The translations under genes were made by a program, and so were the position numbers. Of a stretch of 64,000 nucleotides of DNA, positions 23,978 through 35,179 are shown piece after piece (position 1 is the first letter of the stretch; the number at the start of each line of letters is the position of its first letter). The notes beneath the pieces are model-generated. The model saw only the letters and a program-made list of their open reading frames with translations, was not told where the DNA came from and ran no database searches. The stretch covers positions 2,882,167-2,946,166 of the forward strand of contig VJWN01000007.1 in assembly GCA_007644065.1 (NCBI GenBank), given 5' to 3'. The DNA is from Margaritispora aquatica (Eukaryota; Ascomycota; Leotiomycetes; Helotiales; Discinellaceae).

Positions 23978-26217
23978 ATGGAACCACCCTCGATTCCACA
24001 GGTCAGTCGAAAAAAGTATCTCAAAGATGACAATTGGGAGCCGCATCGTGATTTCATCACAGGCTGGTACCATAAGCCAGGCATGACAACCAAGAAGATT
24101 CAAGACAAGCTGGAGAACGACCGTGATTTCACCGTAACGTATGCTGAGTACTCTGGATTTCTACAAAGCTGATATTCACCAGCGAACGTCAAATCAAAGG
24201 GAAGATCAAGAAGTGGAGCCTTGCGAAGAATGTCCAAAGTTCCGAGATGGCATTCATTGCGCATAAACAGCAACATCGGGTCTGGAAGCAGACTGTTACT
24301 CGGTTTCGTGTCAGGGGTCAGCCAGTGAGCCACGCAAAGATTGTACGATGGGAGAAGGGTCCTGGGAACGAATTTGACGAGCTTAGTATGTACCCAAACT
24401 CGAAACCGAACTTGTTAGGATTATTATACTAAACGCCTTCAGTTGCTCTTCAGACCCCTTCGGATATAAGTTACAGTCCTGCTTCTGTTAGATCACCCTT
24501 ACCGTCGAATGTAGACATTTCATTGTCCTCGCCTGTGACAGTTGCCCATGGACGAACGGACTGGTCACCGGAACCAATATCACAAAGTCCTTTCATTGAC
24601 CAAGGCCAAATTAGCAACCACTTCGAGCCTGAAATGGATACCTTCAGCTTGACTCAAATCTTGACCATTGATGAGGGTCAATTCGAAGGCCAAAGTCCAG
24701 CCCCATTCACACCGTACCAAACCCCGGCATCGTCCCCAAAGATCCTGTCCGCCCATGTTCATCATGAAGCACAATCACAAGCTTTTGGGATCAGTCGGCC
24801 TTTTCGATCTTCCGGCGAACAACGCCTTTTAGAAGCAGCTTCACAAGAAGCCGTATTCGCGCATTCTATATCATCACATCCTACCAGATACGTCGATGCG
24901 AGTGCTTATGACCACAGCATCCGTGATGTACAACCTGCAACATATGATAATCGGAAGAAGAGGTTCCGTGAGAAAGACGAGCTTGATCTCGACCAGAGAA
25001 TGAAAGAATTAAAATACAGATTTGGCCCTCGACATCCTGCGACACTAGATACAATGGCTCGTCTCGCTCAGGTCTATAAAGAGCAAGGCAGATACCGATC
25101 AGCTGAAGTTGTGTTCAAGGAAATCGCTGAAACTCGTTATACGGTGCTTGGGCAAGATGACCTTGGAACGATTGCCGCTCTTGTTGATCTTGCAGATATT
25201 TACATTACCCAAAGCAAGATCCAAACCAGTGAAAAGATTCTTCGACAGCTTTATAAAAAGATCCCAACTATCGTTTCCCCTACAAGCAAATTGAGCCTAA
25301 GCATCAGAAATACTCTGGGTGAAATTCTAAGCTTGTCAGGTAACATTCAGGAGGCAGAGAAACTACTACGAGAGTCAATTGAAATCGGAGCACAGTTTCT
25401 AGAAGCTGACAATAATTTGCTCATCAGATCACGGTTCCGTTTAGCTATTATTTTGATCTTTCGAGGAGAACTGACCGAAGCTGAGAAAATTCTTCTTGAA
25501 TTATTGAAATTATATGATCTGAAAGAAGCATCCGAAGCAGTGAATACTCTGTTCATTCGTTCACGCCTGGGAGAATTATACCGCCAGCAAGGGGATTTTC
25601 AGAAATCAGAAGTTGCTCTGCAGCGGGTTTTAAATGATCTTTTTAGAATACTCGGACCAGAGCATGATGATACACTTCTGACACAATGCCAACTGTCAGA
25701 AGTTTTATACAGTCAACAAAAGTACCGAGAGAGCTTGTCGCTTCTTCAAGATGCTTTTGAGAAGTACAAGAAGACTTTGGGCAACAAACACAAATCCACA
25801 TTAGAATGTCAGCTCAAAATTGCACGGGCTGAAAATCGCCAGGAGAGATACGAAGAGGCTGAAGGGATGGCTAAAGAGGTGTTGAAAGCTTCGGAAGATA
25901 TGCTGGGGCAAAATCATAATATAAGCTGTCAGGCTTTGAACGAACTTGGAGTAATCTACCAAGGGCGAGGCCGCTTGTATGAAGCTTTGTCGATGTATGA
26001 TCAGGCGGCGATGAGATCTGCTCGAGGTATAGGCGCAGAAAATCCATGGACGATTCATTACCAAAGAAACTCTGCGGCGGTTCAGCAGATGATCGAGCAA
26101 GTTGTGGACTTTTGGCCAGTGGTAGATGTTAGTTCTGGAGATAGGGACTTTGCGGATCCTCTTAGTATTACCGCGAGTGTCGACGGTATTATTATACCGG
26201 CCTGGTACGGAATATGA
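23978..26217 (+). CDS. Clr5-domain protein with TPR (kinesin light chain-type) repeats (712 aa)
   Basis: Exons are 23978-24138, 24183-24385 and 24443-26217, with introns of 44 and 57 nt. The first 120 residues are a Clr5 domain: WEPHRDFITGWYHKPGMTTK, then FTVTERQIKGKIKKWSLAKN, then KQQHRVWKQTVTRF. A Ser/Pro linker leads to at least six tandem TPRs starting near FGPRHPATLDTMARLAQVYK and repeating the GP-[ED]HxxTL signature of TPR_12 proteins. In fungi such TPRs are often the sensor part of NLR-like proteins. Here no NB-ARC or NACHT domain lies between Clr5 and TPR. Function is unknown; a DNA- or protein-binding role is an inference. The start is the ATG giving MEPPSIPQ. Confidence 0.85.
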
Positions 26218-27310
26218 CTACTACTAGGAGATCTACACAAGCTCAACGATAACTTTTTATTGTTTACTTTATTACTACTTGTTTTTTTTTGGATCAATTC
26301 TCAGAGGTTGGAACTCGTACTACGTGGGTAATTTTGGTTCTAGTGAAGAGATGTAAGGAATTGCAAAGCCTCTGCTTCCTTTCGTGGGTCGGTGTCGGCA
26401 CGATATCCTTGTTGCTGATGAGAGGTCTTTATTCGATCTATAGCCGCACGGGCCTGCCTTTCTTTGTCTGCTGTGATGAAGCTGTGGGCTGCGGCTGCGG
26501 CTGACTTCCAAACAAGGACTTCGCACCCTCCATCAACTTGCAAAGGATGCGATGCTTCAAATTCTTGTATTCTTCGCGGACACTGAAAGGATCTCGAAGA
26601 AGTACATATTGATTGCGACGGCTGGTGAGGATCTCTCGGCGTATTCGACAAGCGATATAGATCCCAAGAAAGTCGTCCTAGAAAACACGATAAGCTTATA
26701 AGAATTTATTAATAGGCTGACATACTATTGATTTTAGATATTTTAATTAAAAATAAAAGAAGAAAATAGTTAATAGAACAAAGGAAATTTAGTAAGGGAT
26801 TTTATAGTTAAGCTTCAAGTTTATTTTATTTTACTAGTAAATGATAAGTATGAGATTAAGTAAATGTGAATCCTGACACGCGTAAGGGTTCTAGCCCTCC
26901 TACAATTCTCTTTGCTAGATCCTCAACCTCGTTTGAACGTTCTGTCGCCTTTAGAGAAAGATTAGGTATATACATTCTACAGTTTATAATTATAAAATTC
27001 TCTTCCATACCGCTTTCTAGGATTCTATTTTTTTTGTTCACCGTAGATTCAATCACTTCAGCGAATCGAATGGCCCAAAATTACCCCATCCAACTCTGCC
27101 AACCTTGAAATTTTCGACTTCGAGAGGGACCCTGTTATGAGCACATGAGAGTTTGATCGCGGTTCCAAAGCGATTGCAGCACAAAAAGAATATTGTCTTG
27201 ATAGTCCAGTATTAATGGGATGTTAGGTTAACAATCTTATGATTTCGTAAATAGCCCCTAAATACTCTGACATTTGGACGTGATACTAACAAAGAAATAG
27301 GTATCCTAGA
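26218..27310. other. AT-rich region with short coding-like remnants
   Basis: About 1.1 kb. On the minus strand, a TTTTCTAG-type acceptor near 26680 leads into an open stretch (LGIYIACRIRREILTSRRNQ...) ending near 26445. Another open piece, 26874-27026, ends in EPLRVSGFTFT. Neither has a start, a donor partner or a recognised domain. The core (26690-26870) is strongly TA-biased. I read this as decayed sequence. Confidence 0.4.
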
Positions 27311-28992
27311 CTAGACATTGATCTCATTAAGTCGTTGCAAAATCGTTTCCATAAACCTAACCGCGACGAGAATTCCCCCCGTATCCTCCACATCCTCCTC
27401 CTCGCCAAAGTCGTCGTTATTCTTATCTAGACAAGTCAGGCATATTACCACGACGTTAGAATATTTGTCTCCCATAAGGATCGGGAGCTTTGTTTTCGCT
27501 AAATGAACAAAGTACTCCTTAAGCTTTTAGGCGATGATCTAAGAGCTTCGACTACTACTCAATAAGGAACCTTTGAATCCCGTGCCCTCTAGCCAATTAG
27601 TAAATTGTTGGTAGGCTTCTCCGTATTGAGGTGTGGGCTTAGGATCGGATAAGTATAAGACGAATAACTCCCAGAGACCAATCTCGAGCAGACAAACCCT
27701 AAGGCTATATATATCGTGTTGCATTTTGTACCTTTCTTCGGGAAGTTCCCCCTATCTTGATAGATATCGGTATAAATTACGATCCTACCTCGCATCTCCG
27801 GCGAAATTTATTCCTCCGTCGGCGGCTCTAAAGTTATCGAATCCAATAAGAAAAGTGGAAACCCTAGATTCAAGGTCTTCAAAAAGGAGAATTGTTTCGG
27901 GACAAATATGCTTGTATACGAAGTTCAAGTTATACACGTAGCCTACAGACTTGGCTAGCTCTTTTGCCATCATTATCCGTCTCGAAAGAGAGTAATGTAT
28001 CTCTCTACTAAGTAGATTTTGACGAAGACTCTGTATCACTTCCTTCGACTTAGGTACTCGAAAAACGAAGTCGAAACTCTGAATTTGCGTACGGCGTTGG
28101 TCAAGCACTTTTATAACACCTTTGCAATTTAGTAGGCCAAACGTTAGTAGGTCAACAATAGCTAGCTTTCGAGCTAGCCTTCGAACATCATTATTTTGTG
28201 CCGAAAGGCTTCGACCCACTTGACAAACATATCGCTCGATGACGAACCATTGGCTTCCAATTTGAGTAGTCTTCGCGTTGGAATATGGAATTTCGGGTCC
28301 GTACGCCTCCAGCATAGGTAAAAAGATAGAGATGTGTTGCCTCGGCTCAGGGCGGAGTGCATCACGCAGGCTCGTCGCGAGAGTGATCGGTGATGGGTGT
28401 TCGCTTCTCGCCAGAGTTTTAGCTGATCCACCCCCTTCGCTTACATCATTGCGCGTTTGCTCTCGCTCTTCTTGAGTCTGGACTGCCAGCTCCTTGTCAA
28501 TGACTGGGCTCGCAATTCGCATGATAAGGAACCAAGAAGGGTCGAAACGACTCTGCCAGGTCTCAAGATCCGAGACGACGCTTTTGATCGCACCCCGTTG
28601 CATCATGTATTTCACGCGCTGGATCCGCGAGACAGATACCCATGATTGGGTTCCTTCAGTCCTTTGGATCACCTTGTTGACATTTTTGTGCGCGAGAGAT
28701 AGCTTCTCTGCCAAGATGCCGAGGATATCATCGTAGAGACGGAGATGTTCATTGCTCAATGCGGACGCAACTCGTTCAATAAAGCGCAGTTGCTGTTTAA
28801 TACGTATCCACGACCCTTCTACTCGGATCCAATATTCTTTGAGCTCTGCTTCTGCATTTCTGAAGTGTTGACAAGTTTCAATAAGAAGTTGACCATATCT
28901 AAAACAGCTTCTTTAGCATTGATCTGGCTGCTCGGAGGATGCTCGTACTGAATGGAGAGTTGAACAGCGGACAAGATACCGCTTGGGTCCAT
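27311..28992 (-). pseudogene. HeLo-like N-terminal domain plus protein-kinase-like domain gene, disabled by stops
   Basis: The ATG at 28992 gives MDPSGILSAVQLSIQ. A 38-nt intron (28911-28948) leads to CFRYGQLLIETCQHFRNAEAELK, as in HeLo/HET-S-like N-terminal domains. The frame runs open to 27785 and then continues in the same frame to 27311 through four internal stops at 27785, 27752, 27539 and 27527. Between them kinase-like motifs remain recognisable: ELPEERYKMQHDIYSL, VCLLEIGLWELFV, and the tail LPILMGDKYSNVVVICLTCL. Catalytic kinase motifs are not evident, so it was a pseudokinase-type gene. HeLo domains act in fungal programmed cell death and incompatibility; here the gene appears dead. 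Confidence 0.8.
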
Positions 28993-29883
28993 CTCCCGTG
29001 ATAAGGTTAGGGACAAAGCTTTGAGGCGAGCAAATGAATTGGTAAAAGATGTGCAAATTCACCGTGAACCCTTTAGTTTGATTTTTCCCTCCAAAGATGT
29101 TATATGAGCTACTTGTACCCGAAGTTTTGAGGCTCTGTCTTGTTGTGGCCTTACCTGGAAGGCGGTCAAGAATGGCAGAACAATTGTTATAGCCAAGTGT
29201 AATGACCCTGTCGCTGGTTTTGGGGTGAAAGGTAAGGATTCAGAGTACGGTGGATTAATACGTATTAATCCCAGGTATGTTACTAACAAGTATGAATTGC
29301 TATTTGAAGTTGAGCACGAAGCTCCTATCTAAGGAAACCTATTTACTTATATAGAACCTTCGTTTTCCTGGATCTCTACGATTATTCGGATTATAACCAT
29401 GATCGTACTGATCGTAGTGATCCGAGTTACGTGACTCCTATGGATCATTCTGATCACAGTTGCCAAGACCATGATCCTACTGATCCATTCCTATGGCTTC
29501 TCTGTGCAGCCTCAGGCTGCCGAGCCTCAGGGCCATAGGTCAGGTGATTCGTAACACCAAGATCTCGATTAACGGGCCAGTAAAAAATTACCAGTGATTG
29601 GGTTATCTCGTACTACTCAGGACTACCGCTCGATTTCAACCGGTATTTGGGACCGTGCCATACAAAGTACAAGTTACGAATAATATCATATAATTCTCAA
29701 CAATAACATACGACTTTCATTCAATGTTTTATTTAACCATGATATAATTATTAAACATTAAATTCAATTTATTGTACGAAAGATGGCGTGTTAGTGGCAA
29801 TAAGATTTATTTATTTAAGAAAAGTCATCCCTGGAACCCTTTTGAACAAAGATATTAAATATATATATATATATTTATTTATT
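28993..29883. other. AT-rich intergenic region with clustered GATC repeats
   Basis: About 890 bases. An open stretch at 29059-29289 on the minus strand has no recognised domain. Eight GATC tetramers cluster in 29370-29485, including two related copies of ACCATGATCNTACTGATC. The end next to the WD40 gene is (AT)n and TTTA-rich. No gene is supported. Confidence 0.45.
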
Positions 29884-32088
29884 TTATTTATCCGTAGCCC
29901 AGATCCGGATCGTCCTATCGTCGAAACCGCCAGACGCGAGCTGGCGCCCATCAGGTGAGAAGGCCAGCGCGGCAATCGAGCCATTGTGGCCCTTGAGCTC
30001 TTGCACCTGCTCGAGCCTACCTTGCGTATTTGCGGCCCAGATCCGGATCGTCCTGTCGCCGCTACCGCCAGACGCGAGCTGGCGCCCATCAGGTGAGAAG
30101 GCCAGCGCGGCAATCGAGCCATTGTGGCCCTTGAGCTCTTGCACCTGCTCGAGCTTACCTTGCGTATTTGCGGCCCAGATCCGGATCGTCCTATCGCCGC
30201 TGTCAGACGCGAGCTGGCGCCCATCAGGTGAGAAGGCCAGCGCGGCAATCGAGCCATTGTGGCCCTTGAGCTCTTGCACCTGCTCGAGCTTACCTTGCGC
30301 ATTTACGGCCCAGATCCGGATCGTCCTATCGCCGCTACCGGACGCGAGCTGGTGCCCATCAGGTGAGAAGGCCAGCGCGGCAATCCAGCCATTATGGCCC
30401 TTGAGCTCTTGCACCTGCTCGAGCTTACCTTGCGTATTTGCGGCCCAGATCCGGATCGTCCTGTCGCCGCTGTCAGACGCGAGCTGGCGCCCATCAGGTG
30501 AGAAGGCCAGCGCGGTAATCCAGCCATTGTGGCCCTTGAGCTCTTGCACCTGCTCGAGCTTACCTTGCGCATTTACGGCCCAGATCCGGATCGTCCTGTC
30601 GCCGCTGCTGGACGCGAGCTGGCGCCCATCAGGTGAGAAGGCCAGCGCGGTAATCCAGCTATCGTGGCCCTTAAGCTTTTGCACCTGCTCGAGCTTACCT
30701 TGCGCATTTACGGCCCAGATCCAGATCGTCCTGTCGCCGCTGCCGGACGCGAGCTGGCGCCCATCAGGTGAGAAGGCCAGCGCGGTAATCGCGCCATTGT
30801 GGCCCTTGAGCTTTTGTACCTGCTCGAGCTTTGTAAATGTTTGTCGCGTTTTTGATACATCGTCTCGAATGCGCAATGTGGCAACACTTTTAGTCCACTG
30901 TGCAGAGGCTAAAGGCGATATAGTTTCATGCCAATTTAAATCAGAGTTTGTCCTTTTTATACCTTTAGTTCTCTGCTTCGTCTACTGTAGTTAAAATGCA
31001 TACCTTGTTCTTGAACGTAAATCTGATTCATTTGGAGTAGATTGATGTGTTTGGATCCAAAGATGAGATATTGCTTCTTGCGAAGTCGGCCTGCGACGAG
31101 GAGATGCAGCCATTGTTTTTGTGACAAAATCTTGGCACTCTAGACTCATTGATTGCATATGCTCAATTGGGAATGGCCGTCCTCTAACAACATAATCAAA
31201 TAAAGTTCTTGGATTCTCAAATGCAAACTGGCCGGTTATCATTCGAAAAGTGATGGAGCCGATAGCCCAAATATCCACAGCAAAGGAGAAGCTGTTTTCG
31301 TCCGCTTCCTCGGAGTCAGTCGTGTAGATCCCCCTGACCTCCGGTGCAAGGTAAGCCTCGGTGCCAACGACTGTTCGAAGTAGCGTGCCGTCAATTCGTT
31401 TGCAGATGCCAAAATCTGCAATTTTGACCCACCATCCGGGCCCTGAGTGCAATATTAACACGTTCTTGTTATATTAAGTTAGTATAATAATCTGATAAGT
31501 CTATACAATTACATACAGCAGGCTTTAAGTCTCGATGAGCAAAATTGTTATCGTGCATATATCCAAGACCTTCTAATAATTGGTGTACAATATGACGTAC
31601 TTCCGTGTGACTAAAGGGAACGTTGAGATATCCTTCTAAGTCGCCAAGCTCAAGATACTCCATAGTAATGAAGATTGCAGTATTGGACTCGTACCAACCG
31701 AAAGAGCGAACAAAACAGTCTTGGTACTATGTACCATTAGTATGTTTTCTTTATTCGAAGTATCAACCCTGCCTACTCTCTCTTGAGAAAACTTTGCTAT
31801 AGCTTCTAGCTCCCGGTAATAGTTTATCGATATGCCAGTCACGTTCTTGCACAGTTCCTTCACAGCTCGAACGTCACCCGAGCTTGGACCTGCGGTACAC
31901 TTTTCGAGCCACACTATACCAAAAGACCCTCTGCCCAATTCAGTTGTTCGCTGCCATCGTTCTTGTTCTCGAGTTCGCCGTTGTCCCGTGGCCGGGTTCG
32001 ATACGAGCCTTGTCTGAATCGAGTGGTCCTTGAAGGGCACAACTTCGAGCTTCGAATCAATTACGAGGTCCGGTAGACTTGACGTCAT
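29884..32088 (-). CDS. Ser/Thr protein kinase fused to seven nearly identical WD40 repeats
   Basis: Kinase exons are 31777-32088, 31517-31726 and 31004-31464 (introns 50 and 52 nt, both phase-checked). Motifs: LGRGSFGIVWLEK, Lys in VRAVKEL, Glu in YYRELEAI, HRDLKPANVLIL, KIADFGICKR, GTEAYLAPEV, DIWAIGSI. The kinase appears catalytically competent. The last exon encodes seven WD40 units of 45-46 residues, LEQVQ[EK]LKGHNG-I-ALAFSPDG, ending at 29884, enough for one complete propeller. The kinase-WD40 junction is uncertain: the GTATGC donor at 31003 can pair with an acceptor giving a 33-nt intron (689 aa) or a 117-nt intron (661 aa), both in frame. Two separate genes cannot be fully excluded. 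The role may be signalling with a variable recognition propeller. Confidence 0.82.
29890..30840 (-). repeat. Seven tandem ~135-bp WD40-coding repeats
   Basis: Units of 135 bp (one of 138) that differ from one another at only a few positions. Variation is concentrated at the codons after GH (NG/DS, then A/W/S, then T/A) and after LAS (G/S/D). High DNA identity indicates recent duplication or gene conversion. Confidence 0.93.
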
Positions 32089-33881
32089 CGTTGTTCATCT
32101 GCGTGATCTGCAGGCAATTATTGGAAGCATCGGCTTGGATGTTGGGACCGAATGGGAATGTTAGAACGTCTCGTTGCATCTTTCAAAAACCTTCAGTCAG
32201 CTCTACCATTGATTGTCAGAGCGGGGTTACAACGAGCTGACGACTTACATTAGACTTGCCAGAGCAAATCCTGCCAAGAGGTAGAGATAAACTCGAGGAT
32301 GCCAAACCACAAGTGATGGGATGAGGAACTGCGTCACGGATCAAAGACGATAATGTCGGCGTAGACTTCGAGGCTGAGCTAAGTTAGTGTGCGAGAACAA
32401 CGAATGCGCACATGAGACTCGCATCGCTAGCATCACTTTTTGTCGAATCCTAGTCGCCGCCGGAACACATATAGGCTAGATTTCCTTTTGAGAAGAAAAG
32501 CTGTCGAATGCTGTGAAAAGATCTCTCCAGCTTGAAGATCTGCCAAGAGCAAGTAGTTGGTGCAGTAGAGAGGGTAAGGATCGCACACTTCACACGCGCT
32601 CCGTCATTTACATCTTCCAAAGCGCTTTGTCAGCCGCGCGGGGCTTGGTGGACACTGGAGCAGAGTTAGGCAGCAAGTAGTACGAGAGCAGAATTATCAG
32701 CTTTATTAGCGAAAAATGCTAATTATAATAATAAACAAAAACACTTGGGTTGTTTGCTCGGCAAGATATGGATGGACTGTACAACACGTTGAGAGGTAAT
32801 CTTCCATTTGGAGAGAAACTCTCCTATCTCGTGTTGTCTTTGTCTCTGCAATCTGCGCACATGTCCGGATTGGGACGGTTTTTAAGCGCCTTACTACTTA
32901 CTGACACGGTACTCGCCGTTATATTCTCATTCATTATTTCATTCTGTCTCTTGGTGATTTAGCGTAGGATGTTGCAGGATGTTGCAGGATGTGAACAAAT
33001 ACAAAGTATACCGATTTCGAACATGAAAAGCTTAAAGTAGGTTCTGATGGTATCAATGTCATCATCTCGCATCTCTCTCGCATTTCCTAACCCCCGTCCA
33101 GTCCAAACCAGCCCGCCGGAAAAACCACCACAACTCCTCCTCGCACTCGGATTCGCACCCCCACGATCGCGGTACGAGACATGTCTTGATGATTCAGAAG
33201 GCAATTTCACCGTTCGCCTGTCTGCTCACTTACCACACTTTTTCTTTCTGTCCTGTCTGGTACCGTACACAGGACTGGACGAGACTAGACATGAGTGGAT
33301 TAAACTAGAGGTCGGACTCCAAATTCGTAATATCGTATCGATTCTTCCATTTCGGTGCTCATTGGTTCTTCATGGGCTGATGTGGAAATGATAGCCCCAG
33401 CTCCCGCTCCATTTCCAGCGAAAGACATGCCAGACAGGATAGATAGGTCCCAGGATGGACTTTAACCCCGCATATCATATTGCTTTATACCCGCAATCTC
33501 GTGATTTTCCGATCATGCCGATTTGGGCCCTCCACCCTCCTTTACGAATTGGAACGGGTTCAGTTCTGGGTTGCAGATTTTTTTCTTCTGGCCATCATTC
33601 GTTGTTCTTCTTGTCTCGTCGTTCGTTGTTGTTCCGTGGTCATCGTTTGTTGTTTATTAATTCTTCGTCATTTCCCCCACTGTCGTTTTTGCAAAGTGTG
33701 CGCGTTTCTTTTATGTCTACTTTGGACTCTAATAACTTGGTATTAAGTTGATCGCGTGAGCTTATTTGGCGATAGTTCGTCTAATAAGTAAGGAAGCTAC
33801 CTTATTGTACAGTACCTGAAAGCTGGGGGCAAAACTCTACCCTTCCGCCCGCCAAAGAAACATTTGGAGGAGAAAAGTCAC
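32089..33881. other. Divergent intergenic region, kinase-WD40 / PAQR
   Basis: About 1.8 kb without a supported gene. It contains a short tandem repeat of GGATGTTGCA (about 32966-32992). The part before the PAQR gene is T/C-rich and is likely its 5' leader. Confidence 0.5.
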
Positions 33882-35179
33882 ATGAGTGACATTGTCAAAG
33901 AAATGGAAAGGAGGAACGAAAAGGAAACCACGATGGAGAATGGATCGCCGGTTCCTGCCCAAGTCGCAAGGCCATCATCAGTATTCATCCACGACTCCAA
34001 GGAGTTCACGCCCTCCAGACAGTCTTCCGGCACTGACTCCAAGGAAACCACGGCGTCCACGTTTCCCTCCAGCTCGCAAGCCAGGACATCTGGACGAGCA
34101 CAACAAGACCGCCACCCAGCGCTCCAAACCTTCCATGAAATGCCGCCCTGGCTCCAAGACAACAACTGCGTCCTCTCCGGCTACCGCCCCATCTCGTACT
34201 CCGTACACGCCTGCCTGCGCTCCCTAACCTACGCACACAACGAGTCCGTGTCGATCTACACGCACTTGATTCCCGCGCTGCTGTTCCTCCTCGCGCAAGC
34301 CGTCGTGCAGCCTCTGTTCAGCTACCGGTACCCCAACGCCACGACGGCGGATCGCGTCGTGCTGGCTGTGTTCATGGGGTGTGCGAGTTTGTGTCTGGGT
34401 GTGTCGGCCGTGTATCATACACTGCTTAACCATTCGATGTGTGTGTCAGATTGGTGCCTAAGGTGCGATTTTGTGGGCATCGTGGTGTTGACTGTGGGGT
34501 TTTTCGTGTCGGGTGTTTATGTGGGCTTCTATTGTGACGCGAGGTTGAGATGGATTTATTGGGCTATGGTGCGTCTATTCGCTGTCCCTTGGCTTCTTCT
34601 CGCTTGGGGCCGTTCCTGGGAACGTGGATGAGAACTAATAGAGATGCAGATCCTGGCTCTAGCATCCACAACGATCGTCATCCTCATCCTCCCGCAATTC
34701 CAAGGCCCTCGCTTCCGCAATTTTCGCTTAGCTGCCTTCATCGGCACGGGCATGACGGGATTTGCGCCCATCATTCACGGCTTCGTCAGATATGGCTGGG
34801 ATGCTATGATCAGGGAGTCGGGTGTGCCGTATTATCTCGGCGAGGGAGTCTTGCTTGGTGTTGCAGCTGTGTTTTATAGCGTAAGTGCCTGCTGTCTAAG
34901 GACCTAAGAATCTCAAAGTGAGGTGGGTTTAGAAGTGCAGTTAAGCTGATGAGTGTGAATGGAACAGATGCGTATCCCTGAGATCTATTCTCCAGGAAAG
35001 TTCGATATCTATGGGGCGTCACATCAGATTTGTAAGTGAAGTGGTGATTGTTTCGAGTAGGTGAAATGGTGGCTAATATGGTATGTACAGTTCATGTCCT
35101 TGTCGTGCTGGCTGCGATATTGCACTTGGTTGGGATCTCGGTGGCTTTTGATTATAATTACCATCATCGACAATGCTAG
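33882..35179 (+). CDS. PAQR/ADIPOR-like receptor of the Izh family, hemolysin III superfamily (358 aa)
   Basis: Exons are 33882-34568, 34644-34880, 34968-35031 and 35091-35179. The cytosolic N-terminus of about 85 residues is Ser/Thr-rich. Then comes the PAQR signature: EMPPWLQDNNCVLSGYRP, SLTYAHNESVSIYTHLIPAL, SAVYHTLLNHS, and GASHQIFHVLVVLAAILH near the end. The conserved His residues are those that bind zinc in this family. About seven membrane segments are visible. Yeast Izh proteins influence zinc and sterol homeostasis at the plasma or endoplasmic membrane. The start is the ATG in CACATGAGTG; a second in-frame ATG twelve codons on cannot be excluded. Confidence 0.9.

Noticed and set aside
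29890..30840. Regularly spaced repeats resembling a CRISPR array
   Set aside because: The units are 135 bp and contiguous, encode WD40 blades and lie in a eukaryotic gene. There are no spacers.
29984..30994. 336-codon plus-strand ORF opposite the WD40 repeats
   Set aside because: It is the antisense shadow of the repeated WD40 units. The minus strand carries the real WD40 motifs.
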